From an uncultured Clostridium sp. (GTDB lineage: Bacteria; Bacillota; Clostridia; Lachnospirales; Lachnospiraceae), in assembly GCA_900549235.1 (NCBI GenBank), contig URNT01000020.1:1-61686 (forward strand): a stretch of DNA of 61,686 bases. The letters are read 5' to 3'. This document shows, one piece after another, positions 25,341 to 34,691 of the stretch. The position numbers and the translations under genes are program-made. Position 1 is the stretch's first letter; each line of letters begins with the position of its first letter. Below the pieces are notes generated by a model. It was given only the letters and a program-made list of their open reading frames with translations, did no database searches and was not told where the DNA came from.

Positions 25341-26915
25341 CTACTCCCCCTTCAACTCCCTCTCCATATGATACATTGCCCGGTATTCACTGGGCGTGAC
25401 CCCTGTTTTTTTCTTGAATATCTGTATAAAATAACTAAAATCTCCATAGCCTACATTCTTTGCAATCTGATTGATCTTCTGTCCGCTGGTTTTAAGCAGT
25501 TCCTTTGCCCGGTTAATACGACATTCCAGCAAAAGCTCTGTAAAATTTTTTCCGCAATTTTTCTTGATCAGACGTGAAAGATAAGTAATGCTATAATTAA
25601 GCTGCCTGGACAGCGTATCCAAAGACACATCCTTTTCATAGTTTTGTTCAATATAAGCCAGTATTTTATCTGTAATATACTGCCTTTCCGTATCTGATTC
25701 TCCCATTGGAAGCTCCGTAAGTATCTTTTTACAACGCAGAACAAACCCATCCATATTTTCGAGCAAAAACAGTTGATTCAGTTCCTGCCAGCAGATCCTT
25801 ACATTTAACGAGCTCGCAGTCATAAAATGAACTGCATTATAGACAATCGCAATAAGCATAGTGCGTGCTGTGTCCGCTGATTCGCAGACAGGGATGATCT
25901 CATCGGAAATTCTCTGAAAATTCTGACATATCCCTTCATAATCCTTATTGATCAAGCACTTTTGTAAAGCCTTTTCTAAAGGCATATAATCAGGAATAGA
26001 AGATTCATGATTTTCTTTTATATCTGAATACAGCATGATCAGGTCTCCGCCAATCATGTACTTCTCATTTAAAGCAGTAATAGACTGCTTACGAAGCTGA
26101 TAAAGCTTAAAAATATCACTATCAACCTGGCTGATTCCAATGGAAATACTGAAATGGCAAGTACCCTCCACCTTTTCTCTGATCAGCCTGCAGAAATTGA
26201 CAGCCGCTGCCTGGCAGATTCCATCCTCTTTTTCCTGCTTGAAACAAAGGACACAGCTTATGGTATCCGTCCCCTTCGCCAGATAAAATTGTTCATGAAG
26301 CGTTCCTATTGTTTGCTGAAGAATCCCATATAGTGCCAGATCATTAAAATCGTGGTTATTAATATCAGACTGAGTAGAAAAAACCAGATATTTCTGGTCC
26401 TGTATCCCGCAAAGCTGCAGTTTTCGGGAGGACTGAGGAATATTTCCTTCAAGCAGATCCTGAAAAATCTGCTCCCTTAAAATGGGAAGCATGCTCTGGA
26501 GCTGCAGGGTCATCGCCTCCATCGCTTCTGTTTCTTCCTGTTTCTGCCGGATTCTCTCAAGCAGAGGCAGAAGAGCCGCTTTTATATCCTCAAAACTAAA
26601 GGGCTTTAACAAATAATCTGCAATTCCTATCTTCAGAGAATCCCTGGCATAATCAAAATCTGCATATCCTGTCAGTATAATAAATTGGGTATCCGGAAAA
26701 AGTTCCTTTCCCTTTCTTGCAAAGTCAATACCATTCATTCCCGGCATTCGAATGTCGGTAATCACAAGCTGAGGCCGAAGCCTTTCAAGAAGTTCTATAC
26801 CCTCGATACCGTCTCCTGCCTCTCCAACAATCCTGCATCCATACTCCTCCCATGGAAACATACGAAGTCCTTCACATACAATCGGTTCATCATCTGCAAT
26901 CAAAATCTGATACAT
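25341..26915 (-). CDS. YesN-type response regulator with AraC DNA-binding domain
   Basis: 524 residues. Receiver domain (YQILIADDEPIVCEGLRMF; phosphoacceptor region LVITDIRMPGMNGIDFA; Lys in DYLLKPF), a linker region, and a C-terminal AraC double HTH (SLDTLSRQLNYSITYLSRLIKKNCGKNF; NQIAKNVGYGDFSYFIQIFKKKTGVTPSEYR). The kinase gene upstream overlaps by 16 bp. It most likely activates the divergent GH32/ABC operon at 28.8-33.5 kb in response to a fructose-containing sugar. The target is inferred from position. Confidence 0.92.
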   Translation of the reverse strand: MYQILIADDEPIVCEGLRMFPWEEYGCRIVGEAGDGIEGIELLERLRPQLVITDIRMPGMNGIDFARKGKELFPDTQFIILTGYADFDYARDSLKIGIADYLLKPFSFEDIKAALLPLLERIRQKQEETEAMEAMTLQLQSMLPILREQIFQDLLEGNIPQSSRKLQLCGIQDQKYLVFSTQSDINNHDFNDLALYGILQQTIGTLHEQFYLAKGTDTISCVLCFKQEKEDGICQAAAVNFCRLIREKVEGTCHFSISIGISQVDSDIFKLYQLRKQSITALNEKYMIGGDLIMLYSDIKENHESSIPDYMPLEKALQKCLINKDYEGICQNFQRISDEIIPVCESADTARTMLIAIVYNAVHFMTASSLNVRICWQELNQLFLLENMDGFVLRCKKILTELPMGESDTERQYITDKILAYIEQNYEKDVSLDTLSRQLNYSITYLSRLIKKNCGKNFTELLLECRINRAKELLKTSGQKINQIAKNVGYGDFSYFIQIFKKKTGVTPSEYRAMYHMERELKGE

Positions 26916-28630
26916 GGGTCTCTTCTCTCCTTTTCTGCCGGAATTGTTATAATAGTTTTCGTTCCCTCATCCAGAACTGACTGAATCTGTATTCCATAAT
27001 CTTCTCCATACAAAAGCTTTAACCTTCTCTGTACATTAGAAAGTCCGATGGAATGCTTTCCCGGATTCTCTTCATGGCAAAATATATGATGAATCTGTTC
27101 CCTTGTCATACCTGCCCCATTATCCTGAACTGTCAGCAGGATTACATTCCCCTTCATAAAACCGGAAATAACCAGTTCCCCTTTTCCCCGTTTCATTTCC
27201 AACCCATGGACAAAAGCATTTTCCACAACCGGCTGCAGGATCAGCTTGGGAATCTGATATTTCATTAACTCCTCTGGTATCTGGATCCTGACAGTTATCC
27301 GGTCACGATATCTCGCCTTCTGTATTTTAATATAATCACCCACATAGGAAAGTTCCTCCTCCAGCGCTACAAACAGCCTCTGATTTCCTACAGATGCCCG
27401 AAGAAGGGAAGCCAGAGAAAAAGTTGTCTGGTAAATATCCTCATTTCCACTGAGCTTGGCCTGCCAGCAGATGGTATCCAGGGTATTGTAAAGAAAATGA
27501 GGATTGATCTCCGCCTGCAAAGCTTTAAATTCCGATTCTCTCTGAAGAATCTGCGCTTTATAAACCGTATCGATCAGCGTATTAATCTCTGTAATCATCT
27601 GATTAAATCCCCGGTTCAATTCTGTGAATTCATTCGTGGAATTTTCCACAGGAAGCCGGGCAGAAAAATCACCGTTGGAAGCCAGCTCCATGGCCCCCAG
27701 CACCTTTTGTATTTTTAATGAAAACAAAGCAGCAAGACGCCTTGAGAAAAATACAGCAACCAGTGTTACCAAACACAAGCACAAGATCACCATAATCCCA
27801 AGCTCTATAATCTGCCCTAACAGTTCTTCCAAAGAAATTACCCCAATCGTTCTCCAGCCTGTTTCAGATGAGGTGTGGTAAAAATAGTGGTAGGAATTTC
27901 CATTTATTTTATGGGTAAAATCACCGGAACCTTCCCCGAACTGATCCCTGCAGTCCTTAAGGTAATTCTCCGGATTCCCGCTTGCCATGATTGGCTCTCC
28001 TGCTTCATCTAATACAGTTAAAAAGCCCTTATTTCCAAAATCAATATTATTGGACAAATCATTTATAAATCCGTTGTAAACAGATATGCACAAAGTTCCG
28101 ATTGCCTGGTAATTTCGACTGCCTTCTACATGCCGGATCATCTGAAGCAACTGTTGGGAGGAATCATTGTGCCACAATGCCTGATGAGGCTTAAGGTTCA
28201 GCTCTTTTACAAAATTATACTGTCCCTCCTGACTGTGAGGCACAGAAACTATATTTCCATCCAGACTAATCAGACTTATATCTCTCATAGACGAATAATT
28301 ATACGTGAGAATCATACTCTTTTCCAGTTGATAAAGCTGGGATCTAGAGTAATCTTCCCCCTTGTTTACGCTGTTTAAAAAATCCTGAATATTGGGATTA
28401 TAAGCGATAGCCAGGGATGTAAGTTCAATCTGAGAAAGATAGTTATCAATATTATCAGAAAGCTGGCAGACATTTTCGTATGTATATTGCTCTGCTTTCT
28501 CTCCAATGATCCTGGCAGCTGCAAAAAAACACAGCACAGATGTAATGAACAGAGAAATCAGTGACAGCGATAAAATCCCCAGTAAAAGCTGCTTCCGTAT
28601 AGATAGATTCTTAATATATTCCTTTAGCAT
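26900..28630 (-). CDS. YesM-type sensor histidine kinase
   Basis: 576 residues. Two membrane helices bracket an extracellular sensor of about 250 residues. Then come a HAMP region (RLAALFSLKIQKVLGAMELASNGDFSARL), the His box (LQAEINPHFLYNTLDTICWQAK) and a HATPase domain (QPVVENAFVHGLEMKRGKGE, VQDNGAGMTREQI, IGLSNVQRRL). The start is put at the ATG at 28630, since the in-frame GTG 15 bp upstream lacks a properly spaced site. The partner is the 25.3-kb regulator. It probably senses fructan or sucrose, judging from the divergent operon. Confidence 0.9.
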   Translation of the reverse strand: MLKEYIKNLSIRKQLLLGILSLSLISLFITSVLCFFAAARIIGEKAEQYTYENVCQLSDNIDNYLSQIELTSLAIAYNPNIQDFLNSVNKGEDYSRSQLYQLEKSMILTYNYSSMRDISLISLDGNIVSVPHSQEGQYNFVKELNLKPHQALWHNDSSQQLLQMIRHVEGSRNYQAIGTLCISVYNGFINDLSNNIDFGNKGFLTVLDEAGEPIMASGNPENYLKDCRDQFGEGSGDFTHKINGNSYHYFYHTSSETGWRTIGVISLEELLGQIIELGIMVILCLCLVTLVAVFFSRRLAALFSLKIQKVLGAMELASNGDFSARLPVENSTNEFTELNRGFNQMITEINTLIDTVYKAQILQRESEFKALQAEINPHFLYNTLDTICWQAKLSGNEDIYQTTFSLASLLRASVGNQRLFVALEEELSYVGDYIKIQKARYRDRITVRIQIPEELMKYQIPKLILQPVVENAFVHGLEMKRGKGELVISGFMKGNVILLTVQDNGAGMTREQIHHIFCHEENPGKHSIGLSNVQRRLKLLYGEDYGIQIQSVLDEGTKTIITIPAEKERRDPCIRF

Positions 28631-28826
28631 AAACCTGGCCCTCACTATTTTATACGATTCAAACCATTTTTTACAGTAACAACATTATAGCATAAAATTT
28701 CCACCAGACATATCTGGGGGAAGGTAAGAGGACAAAATCACAGCCATTATGACAAAAACCTCATATTGTTTACAAGAACCCCAAAGTGCTAAGATAAAAC
28801 CATCAAAATGTAGGAGGGTTTCAATT

Positions 28827-30143
28827 ATGAAAAAAAGATACTTTATTTCCGGCGTTGCTCTGGCAGCCGCCGCAGCATTCAGTTTAACTGCCTGCGGACA
28901 GCAAAAAACAGAGGAGAGCACAGATAGCTCTCAAAGTGCAGACGGTGTAACGGAGTTATCCTTCTGGTATCAGGACAACCAGCTTATGGTGCCTTACATC
29001 CAGCAGCGTGTAGATGACTTTAACAAAGAATATGAGGGAAAATATCATTTGAATGTGGAGTTTATTCCCAGAGGCTCTTCTTATGCCTACGAAGATAAGG
29101 TAAATGCAGCCGCATCTGCAGGAATTCTTCCTGATATTCTTTCCATGGACGGGGTAAATGTATCCAACTATGCTGCAAACGGTATCGTAATCCCCATTAC
29201 AAAATACATTACCGAAGAAAGCAAAAACGATATGATGCCTTCCATGGTTCTTCAAAACACATATGAAAATGAGATGTACGCCATTGGCTTAAATGAAGCT
29301 ACCTGCCTTTTCTTCTACAATAAAGATATTTTTGAGAAAAATGGCTTTCGGATCCCAGAAAGCATGGAAGATGCTTATACCTGGACCGAAGTATATGACA
29401 TGGCAAAGCAGGTTGCTACGCCGGAAATGGCAGGGATTAAAATCATTATGAATAAAGGCGAAGGCATTCCCTATGGCCTTACCCCTATGTGGATCTCTGC
29501 CGGCGCTCCTCTTGTAAGTGAAGACGGTTCAACCTGTGAAGGTTACCTCAACAGCGATAAAAGTATAGAAACCGCCACTTGGCTACAGAAGTTCTTTACA
29601 GAAAAGCTGGCTAACATTGATCCTACTCCCACCGAATTTCAAGACGGAAAAGCAGCTATGTGGATCTCCGCAAATGTATCCGAAATTTCCGGTTTTGAAA
29701 GCGATTATCCGGATCTGAACTGGGGTGCAACCTACCTTCCCCGGTATGATACTGGAGAAGTCTCTGCTCCCTGCGGCAGCTGGGCTGCAGGAATTACCAA
29801 AAACTGTAAAGATCCCGATGCTGCCTTTATCGCTCTGGACTACCTGACTAATGAAGAATCCGCACGGTTTTACAGCGATCATTCCGGTTATCCTTCTGCA
29901 CGGCAGTCTTCCTATGAAAATAATGAAAAATGGTCCTCTTATCCTTACAATATAGCAGCCGAACAGCTTTTTGAAGCCGCTGTTCCCAGACCAAAGACTC
30001 CAATCTATACGGTTCTGTCTCCCAAATTTTCCGAGACTATGCTGGATATTTTTACCGGATCAGATCCCAAAGAAAGCTTGGACGCTCTGGCTGAATATGT
30101 AGATGCTGAATATGTAAGATTTCAAAGTTCATTAGGCAATTAA
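28827..30143 (+). CDS. CUT1 ABC transporter sugar-binding lipoprotein (fructan module)
   Basis: 438 residues. Lipoprotein signal MKKRYFISGVALAAAAAFSL with lipobox LTAC. Mature protein of SBP family 1 (ELSFWYQDNQLMVPYIQQRVDDFNKEY; ATCLFFYNKDIFEKNGFRIPE). GTAGGAGGG precedes the chosen ATG. Upstream TTTACA (28770s) and a TAAGAT-like -10 about 17 bp later form a plausible promoter. It is first gene of an operon with GH32 and two permeases, so it should bind sucrose, fructo-oligosaccharide or a similar sugar. Confidence 0.9.
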   Translation: MKKRYFISGVALAAAAAFSLTACGQQKTEESTDSSQSADGVTELSFWYQDNQLMVPYIQQRVDDFNKEYEGKYHLNVEFIPRGSSYAYEDKVNAAASAGILPDILSMDGVNVSNYAANGIVIPITKYITEESKNDMMPSMVLQNTYENEMYAIGLNEATCLFFYNKDIFEKNGFRIPESMEDAYTWTEVYDMAKQVATPEMAGIKIIMNKGEGIPYGLTPMWISAGAPLVSEDGSTCEGYLNSDKSIETATWLQKFFTEKLANIDPTPTEFQDGKAAMWISANVSEISGFESDYPDLNWGATYLPRYDTGEVSAPCGSWAAGITKNCKDPDAAFIALDYLTNEESARFYSDHSGYPSARQSSYENNEKWSSYPYNIAAEQLFEAAVPRPKTPIYTVLSPKFSETMLDIFTGSDPKESLDALAEYVDAEYVRFQSSLGN

Positions 30144-30156
30144 TCTGGAGAAAAAC

Positions 30157-31836
30157 ATGGAAAACTATACATTGCGGTCAGGGGAATATAAAAGGCTGGA
30201 ACTGATCGCACAGAGAATCTCCTCCCCCTGCGGCTGGATCCGTCTGTGGGAGAACGAGAAACCAGCTGGAGAATATTATTTTAAGTTTAACGGCTTTGAA
30301 CCCTGCTCCTTCGATCTGAAGGAGCAGAGGGAATACCGGGTTGAAATACATAATCTGGACATCAGCCTGGCATATCTTTGTGAAAATGAGCAGCTTCTCC
30401 ATCAAGGGGTCCGCTTTTTAACTTTCTGCAAAGAAGGAATATCCGCTTTTGACTGCAAAAACCTATATCAGGCCTATAACCAGGATTTCCGGAATCAGTT
30501 TCATTTTTCCCCTTTTAAAAACTGGATGAATGATCCTAATGGACTCTGTTGGTTCAAGGGCTGCTATCATCTGTTTTATCAGTATAATCCTAATGGCTTT
30601 GAATGGGGAAATATGCACTGGGGCCATGCTGTCAGCAGAGATCTGCTACACTGGAATCATCTTCCTCTGGCTGCATATCCTCAAATTGAGCTTCAGGATA
30701 ACAAAGATTTCAGAGGAGGAGCATTTTCAGGCAGTGCCGTAACAACAGGAAATGAAATGCATCTTTTCTACACCAGACATTTCGGAAGGACTGACCGGAC
30801 CTGGCAGAGACAATGGCAGGTAACAAAGAAAACCTCCGACGGCGTTCATTTTACCCAGGAAGAAATCTGCATCTGGGGAACGCCTGAGGGAGTCTATTAT
30901 GACTTCCGGGATCCTAAGGTAGAATGGATCCAGGACTCATGGCTCATGGTTCTGGGGGGAACAGTCGGACATATTCCCTCGATTCTCTGCTATCGCTCAG
31001 AGGATTTGAAAAACTGGACCTATGAGGGTGTTCTTCTTAGAGAAACCGATCCAGTATACGGCATCAGCGAATGTCCGGATCTCTTTTTCCTAGACGGAAA
31101 ATATGTGCTGACTACCGGCTTTATCTATCGTGAGCCCTCCAGCTCTGATCCTCGCAGAGATACTAAATATTATATTGGTGAGCTTAAAGAAAACCGATTT
31201 TTTATAGAATCCCAGGGTATTTACGATTACGGGAAAGATTTTTATGCGGTTCAATCCTTTGAATCAGACAAAAGAAGAATCAGCATCGGCTGGAACTGCG
31301 GCCTGGAAGCAGTCCAAGAGGACGGCGGAGCCAATGGAACCCTGTCGATTCCAAGAGAGCTTCATCTGAAAAACGGACGCCTGTGTATGCTTCCTGTAAA
31401 AGAGTATTATTCCCTTTTAGAGGAAGAATGCCCTTGGATCATAGATGGAAACCATTTTCAATCCTTTTCTCCCAAAGAGTATGCTCTGCATATCCAGTCT
31501 GATAAGCCTTTATATCTGAGTATAATACTTGCCTGCAATGAAGACACAGGGCTTTTGCTTACTGCCGACGGCTACAACCTGACTCTGTACTGTCAAAACT
31601 CCCAAGATCCCTGCCTGCTTCATATCCAGGAAGGAATAACTGAAATTGAAGTTTTTACTGACCGCTCTTTAGTGGAAATATTTGTGAATCAGGGCAGCTA
31701 TACCTGCACCAGAAGATATTTTATTCCCCACCGGAACTATCAGATTCAGGGATGCTGCTCTAATCTGACACATTTTACAGAACTTTCCTTACGTCCTGTA
31801 AAAAGTATCTGGAAAACAGGAGAAGAAGAAATATGA
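30157..31836 (+). CDS. GH32 beta-fructofuranosidase / exo-fructanase
   Basis: 559 residues, no signal peptide, so intracellular. The GH32 catalytic triad is visible: nucleophile Asp126 in NWMNDPNGL, transition-state Asp252 in FRDPK and acid/base Glu305 in SECPDLF. A C-terminal beta-sandwich follows (IEVFTDRSLVEIFVNQG). About 100 residues precede the catalytic domain, a beta-rich segment (YTLRSGEYKRLELIAQRI...) not usual for bacterial sucrose hydrolases, possibly a small binding domain. It cleaves terminal beta-fructosyl units from imported oligosaccharide. It overlaps the next gene by 4 bp. Confidence 0.92.
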   Translation: MENYTLRSGEYKRLELIAQRISSPCGWIRLWENEKPAGEYYFKFNGFEPCSFDLKEQREYRVEIHNLDISLAYLCENEQLLHQGVRFLTFCKEGISAFDCKNLYQAYNQDFRNQFHFSPFKNWMNDPNGLCWFKGCYHLFYQYNPNGFEWGNMHWGHAVSRDLLHWNHLPLAAYPQIELQDNKDFRGGAFSGSAVTTGNEMHLFYTRHFGRTDRTWQRQWQVTKKTSDGVHFTQEEICIWGTPEGVYYDFRDPKVEWIQDSWLMVLGGTVGHIPSILCYRSEDLKNWTYEGVLLRETDPVYGISECPDLFFLDGKYVLTTGFIYREPSSSDPRRDTKYYIGELKENRFFIESQGIYDYGKDFYAVQSFESDKRRISIGWNCGLEAVQEDGGANGTLSIPRELHLKNGRLCMLPVKEYYSLLEEECPWIIDGNHFQSFSPKEYALHIQSDKPLYLSIILACNEDTGLLLTADGYNLTLYCQNSQDPCLLHIQEGITEIEVFTDRSLVEIFVNQGSYTCTRRYFIPHRNYQIQGCCSNLTHFTELSLRPVKSIWKTGEEEI

Positions 31837-32705
31837 GCAGAAAACGAAACATAAGCTACGGCTACTTTTTCGTACTTCCAGGGGCATTTTTATTATTTTC
31901 CTTTTTAATATTATCCGCCCTGTTGTCAGCCGGTTTCAGCTTTACAAATTTTAATCTTTTACGGCCGGAAGATGCCAGATTTGTTGCCTTTGATAATTAT
32001 ATTCGGCTCTTTTCCGATCCAAGCTTTTTAAAAGCCCTTAAAAACACCCTGTATTTTACAGTGATTGTTGTTCCCTATCAGGTGACTCTAGCATTTGCCC
32101 TGGCCCTCCTGGTAAAAGCAAATATCCGGGGAATCGGTATTTTCCGTTCCGCTTACTTTTCTCCCCTGATGACCTCCATCAGTGTAGTAGCGATCCTCTG
32201 GACCTTTATCTACAACCCAAATCCTACCCAGGGCCTTTTAAATGCCATCCTGACCAGGTTTGGACTTCCCGCCTGCGATTTTTTAAGAAGCGCAGATACA
32301 GCTATGAATTCCATTATCTTTATGTCAGGCTGGCACGGTGCCGGATACCAGATGATGATCCTTCTTGCAGGGCTTCAGTCAATTCCAGAGGACCTGTATG
32401 AGGCTGCTTCCATTGACGGTGCAAACGGAATTAAAAAGTTCTTTTATATTACCGTTCCCGGTGTAAAAAATGTGCTGATTTTTGTATTGATCAACACAAC
32501 TATTTCTGCCATGAAGTTGTTTACCCAGCCCTATGTTATGACCAACGGCGGCCCCAAGGAATCCACTATGACATTAACTTATTTTATTTATCAACAGGGC
32601 TTTCAGTTCCGGAATATGGGATATGCCTCCGCTGTATCTGTTATATTTTTCATTATTGTTGTAGGCCTATCTATGGGTATAAAAAAAGTAACAAAGGCTA
32701 AATAG
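31833..32705 (+). CDS. CUT1 sugar ABC permease, MalF type (fructan module)
   Basis: 290 residues, six membrane helices, EAA loop DLYEAASIDGANGIKKFFYITVPGV. It starts in the ATGA overlap with the GH32 gene, so translation is probably coupled. Partner of the next permease. No ATPase gene lies in the operon. Confidence 0.9.
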   Translation: MSRKRNISYGYFFVLPGAFLLFSFLILSALLSAGFSFTNFNLLRPEDARFVAFDNYIRLFSDPSFLKALKNTLYFTVIVVPYQVTLAFALALLVKANIRGIGIFRSAYFSPLMTSISVVAILWTFIYNPNPTQGLLNAILTRFGLPACDFLRSADTAMNSIIFMSGWHGAGYQMMILLAGLQSIPEDLYEAASIDGANGIKKFFYITVPGVKNVLIFVLINTTISAMKLFTQPYVMTNGGPKESTMTLTYFIYQQGFQFRNMGYASAVSVIFFIIVVGLSMGIKKVTKAK

Positions 32706-32715
32706 GAGTGTATGT

Positions 32716-33546
32716 ATGAAACGCAGAAAAATTATAACCATCTACATTGTAAATATGATACTGTCATTGCTGTATCTGTCTCCTTTGATCTGGATGATAG
32801 TATCCGCGTTTAAACCTGAAAACCGGATCTTCTCAGATATGTCCAAGGGACTGGCTGCTTTTATCCCCTCCCAGCCCACTCTTGAAAATTTTAAAACTGT
32901 TTTTTTCAGAAGCGACATGCTCCGCTACATCGGTAACAGTGTCGGATATGTATGTATCCTGGTATGCTTAAGCCTGATCGTCAACTCTATGTTCGGATAT
33001 GCTCTGGCAAAGTTTCGTTTTAGAGGAAAAGGGTTCCTTCTCACATTGATCCTGGCTCTGCTGGTACTGCCTGTTGAAAGTATTATGCTCTCTTTGTTTT
33101 TCATTGTAAACAAACTGCGCTGGATGGACAGTTACCTTGCCCTGATCGTGCCTTTTATCGCAAAATGCTTTGATATATACCTGTTCCGCCAATTTTTTCT
33201 GGATGTACCTGATGAACTGATCGAAGCTGCCCAAATTGATGGGGCATCTCCTTTCAGAACCTTTGTGAATGTGGTAGTCCCTATTTCAAAGCCAGTCTTT
33301 GCCACTGTGTTTATTCTGGATTTTGTGGCCTACTGGTCCGATTTCATGTGGCCTCTCCTGGTTATCACAGACTCAGCTAAAAGAACCATTCAAATCGGAC
33401 TGCAGACCTTCTTTACCGAGCCTCCTGTAAGGTACGGCCCTATTATGGCAGCCCTTTCTATTGCCTCTATTCCAATGATTGTATTGTTTTTATTTTTGCA
33501 GAAGTATTACGTAGAAGGAATTACGGCAGGAGGTATAAAAGGGTGA
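32716..33546 (+). CDS. CUT1 sugar ABC permease, MalG type (fructan module)
   Basis: 276 residues, six membrane helices, EAA loop ELIEAAQIDGASPFRTFVNVVVPIS and the typical ending YVEGITAGGIKG. It completes the channel with the 31.8-kb permease. TAGGAG precedes the start. It is the last gene of the operon; only weak hairpins follow in 33547-33650. Confidence 0.9.
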   Translation: MKRRKIITIYIVNMILSLLYLSPLIWMIVSAFKPENRIFSDMSKGLAAFIPSQPTLENFKTVFFRSDMLRYIGNSVGYVCILVCLSLIVNSMFGYALAKFRFRGKGFLLTLILALLVLPVESIMLSLFFIVNKLRWMDSYLALIVPFIAKCFDIYLFRQFFLDVPDELIEAAQIDGASPFRTFVNVVVPISKPVFATVFILDFVAYWSDFMWPLLVITDSAKRTIQIGLQTFFTEPPVRYGPIMAALSIASIPMIVLFLFLQKYYVEGITAGGIKG

Positions 33547-33649
33547 CAAAAGATAATTTTCATGTATCAGCCATAAGGCTGTTAGATACTGTATTTCCAT
33601 ATATTTTCACTGATAGGCAGTTTACATCAAACATTCACCTCATAACACA

Positions 33650-33678
33650 TTGTATAACCTCCCAGATTGTGATAAAAT
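33650..33678 (+). promoter_or_regulatory. Promoter of the FMN-binding-like gene
   Basis: TTGTAT, a 17-bp spacer and TAAAAT lie about 60 bp upstream of the 33742 start. A short GC hairpin (CCGCC-ATTCA-GGCGG) sits in the 5' untranslated region near 33695. Confidence 0.5.
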
Positions 33679-33741
33679 AAACAATGTATAAGCCGCCATT
33701 CAGGCGGTCCCATCACATTTTATCATACGAGGAGGAGCATT

Positions 33742-34245
33742 ATGAGCAGACCATCCACATCCGGCCACCGGCGCGGCCTTACCGGTATCATTATCATGGC
33801 AGTCCTGTCCCTGGCTGTTATTGCAGTTTCAAATCCCATCTACCAGGCGCTTAAGGGTCCGGTTACGCTGAACCAGCCTGAATTTCCTCTGGCAGACGGC
33901 ACCTATACCTATGAGGCTTCGGAGCCGGACGACAGCGGCTACAGGGACGTTGTCAGCATCACTGTAACAGACGGCATTATTGTTGCCTGTTCCTGGGATT
34001 CGCTGGACGCGGACGGCAACGGCAAGCAGAAGCTGAGCATGGAGGGTCAGTACGTGATGACAGAAGACGGCCCTACCTGGAAAGCCCAGTCCGATGCCCT
34101 GTCCCAGTATGTGATCGAGCATCAGAACATCAACAGCCTTGCCAATGAGCAGGGGTACGCTATGGACACGATCTCCAGCGTAAGCATCAATGTTTATCCA
34201 TTTATCAACGCTTTTGAGGAATGTTTAAAGCTGGCTGCAAAATAA
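33742..34245 (+). CDS. Membrane-anchored FMN-binding-domain-like protein
   Basis: 167 residues: one N-terminal membrane helix (about 12-30, GLTGIIIMAVLSLAVIAVSN) and an extracytoplasmic domain. That domain has the FMN-binding (PplA/NqrC-like) layout: DGTYTYEASEPDDSGYRDVVSITVTDGIIVACSWDS, then a helix SQYVIEHQ and the motif DTISSVSINV. In flavinylated members the last motif is D-x-x-S-G-A-[TS], with FMN attached to the final Thr/Ser. Here GA is replaced by SV, so covalent flavinylation is doubtful. It may bind FMN weakly or serve as a structural relative in extracellular electron transfer. Monocistronic, with an AGGAGG site. Confidence 0.65.
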   Translation: MSRPSTSGHRRGLTGIIIMAVLSLAVIAVSNPIYQALKGPVTLNQPEFPLADGTYTYEASEPDDSGYRDVVSITVTDGIIVACSWDSLDADGNGKQKLSMEGQYVMTEDGPTWKAQSDALSQYVIEHQNINSLANEQGYAMDTISSVSINVYPFINAFEECLKLAAK

Positions 34246-34257
34246 TAATTAAAAACA

Positions 34258-34283
34258 GGGGACTGCCAAAAACTGCAGTCCCC
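34258..34283. terminator. Bidirectional terminator between FMN-binding-like gene and dhaM
   Basis: GGGGACTGC and GCAGTCCCC form a 9-bp stem with an 8-base loop. ATTTT follows on the plus strand and TGTTTTT on the minus strand, so it can end both convergent transcripts. Confidence 0.8.
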
Positions 34284-34313
34284 ATTTTCATCCCCGCTCC
34301 CGCCGGAAGGCAG

Positions 34314-34691
34314 CTAAAATTTCTTCGCCGTCCCAACCTTCCCCAGGGCCTCTTTTATCTCCTCAAAGCTCATACCGCCTGCTGCGTCGATGGCGGCCAC
34401 TACTGCGCCTTCTACCAGCGGGCAGTCTGCCATCTCTACTTTTCCTTCAAAACCCTCGATGACCATTTCCGTAGTCATAACAGCGCTTCCCATATCCATA
34501 AGAACCAGCACTCCATCCTCAGAGTATACCTGCTCTATGGCGCCCTGGATTTTTTCAAAGCTGGTGCCGAAGCCACCGTCCTCCATGCCTCCGGCTGCCG
34601 CCATAGGGGCGTCCGGGGCCATCAAGGCAGCTAATTCCACCACGCTTTCTGCCAGCTTCTGACTGTGGGATACGATTACAAGTCCTACCAT
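34314..34691 (-). CDS. dhaM: Dihydroxyacetone kinase phosphotransfer subunit DhaM
   Basis: 125 residues of the PTS EIIA-mannose fold. His9 (VIVSHS) is the site phosphorylated by HPr, and GMEDGGFGTSFEKI and the LMDMGSAVMTTEM stretch are family signatures. DhaM passes phosphate from HPr to ADP held in DhaL, which then phosphorylates dihydroxyacetone on DhaK. It is the short, single-domain form typical of Firmicutes. It overlaps dhaL by 7 bp and ends the glycerol/DHA operon before a terminator. Confidence 0.93.
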   Translation of the reverse strand: MVGLVIVSHSQKLAESVVELAALMAPDAPMAAAGGMEDGGFGTSFEKIQGAIEQVYSEDGVLVLMDMGSAVMTTEMVIEGFEGKVEMADCPLVEGAVVAAIDAAGGMSFEEIKEALGKVGTAKKF

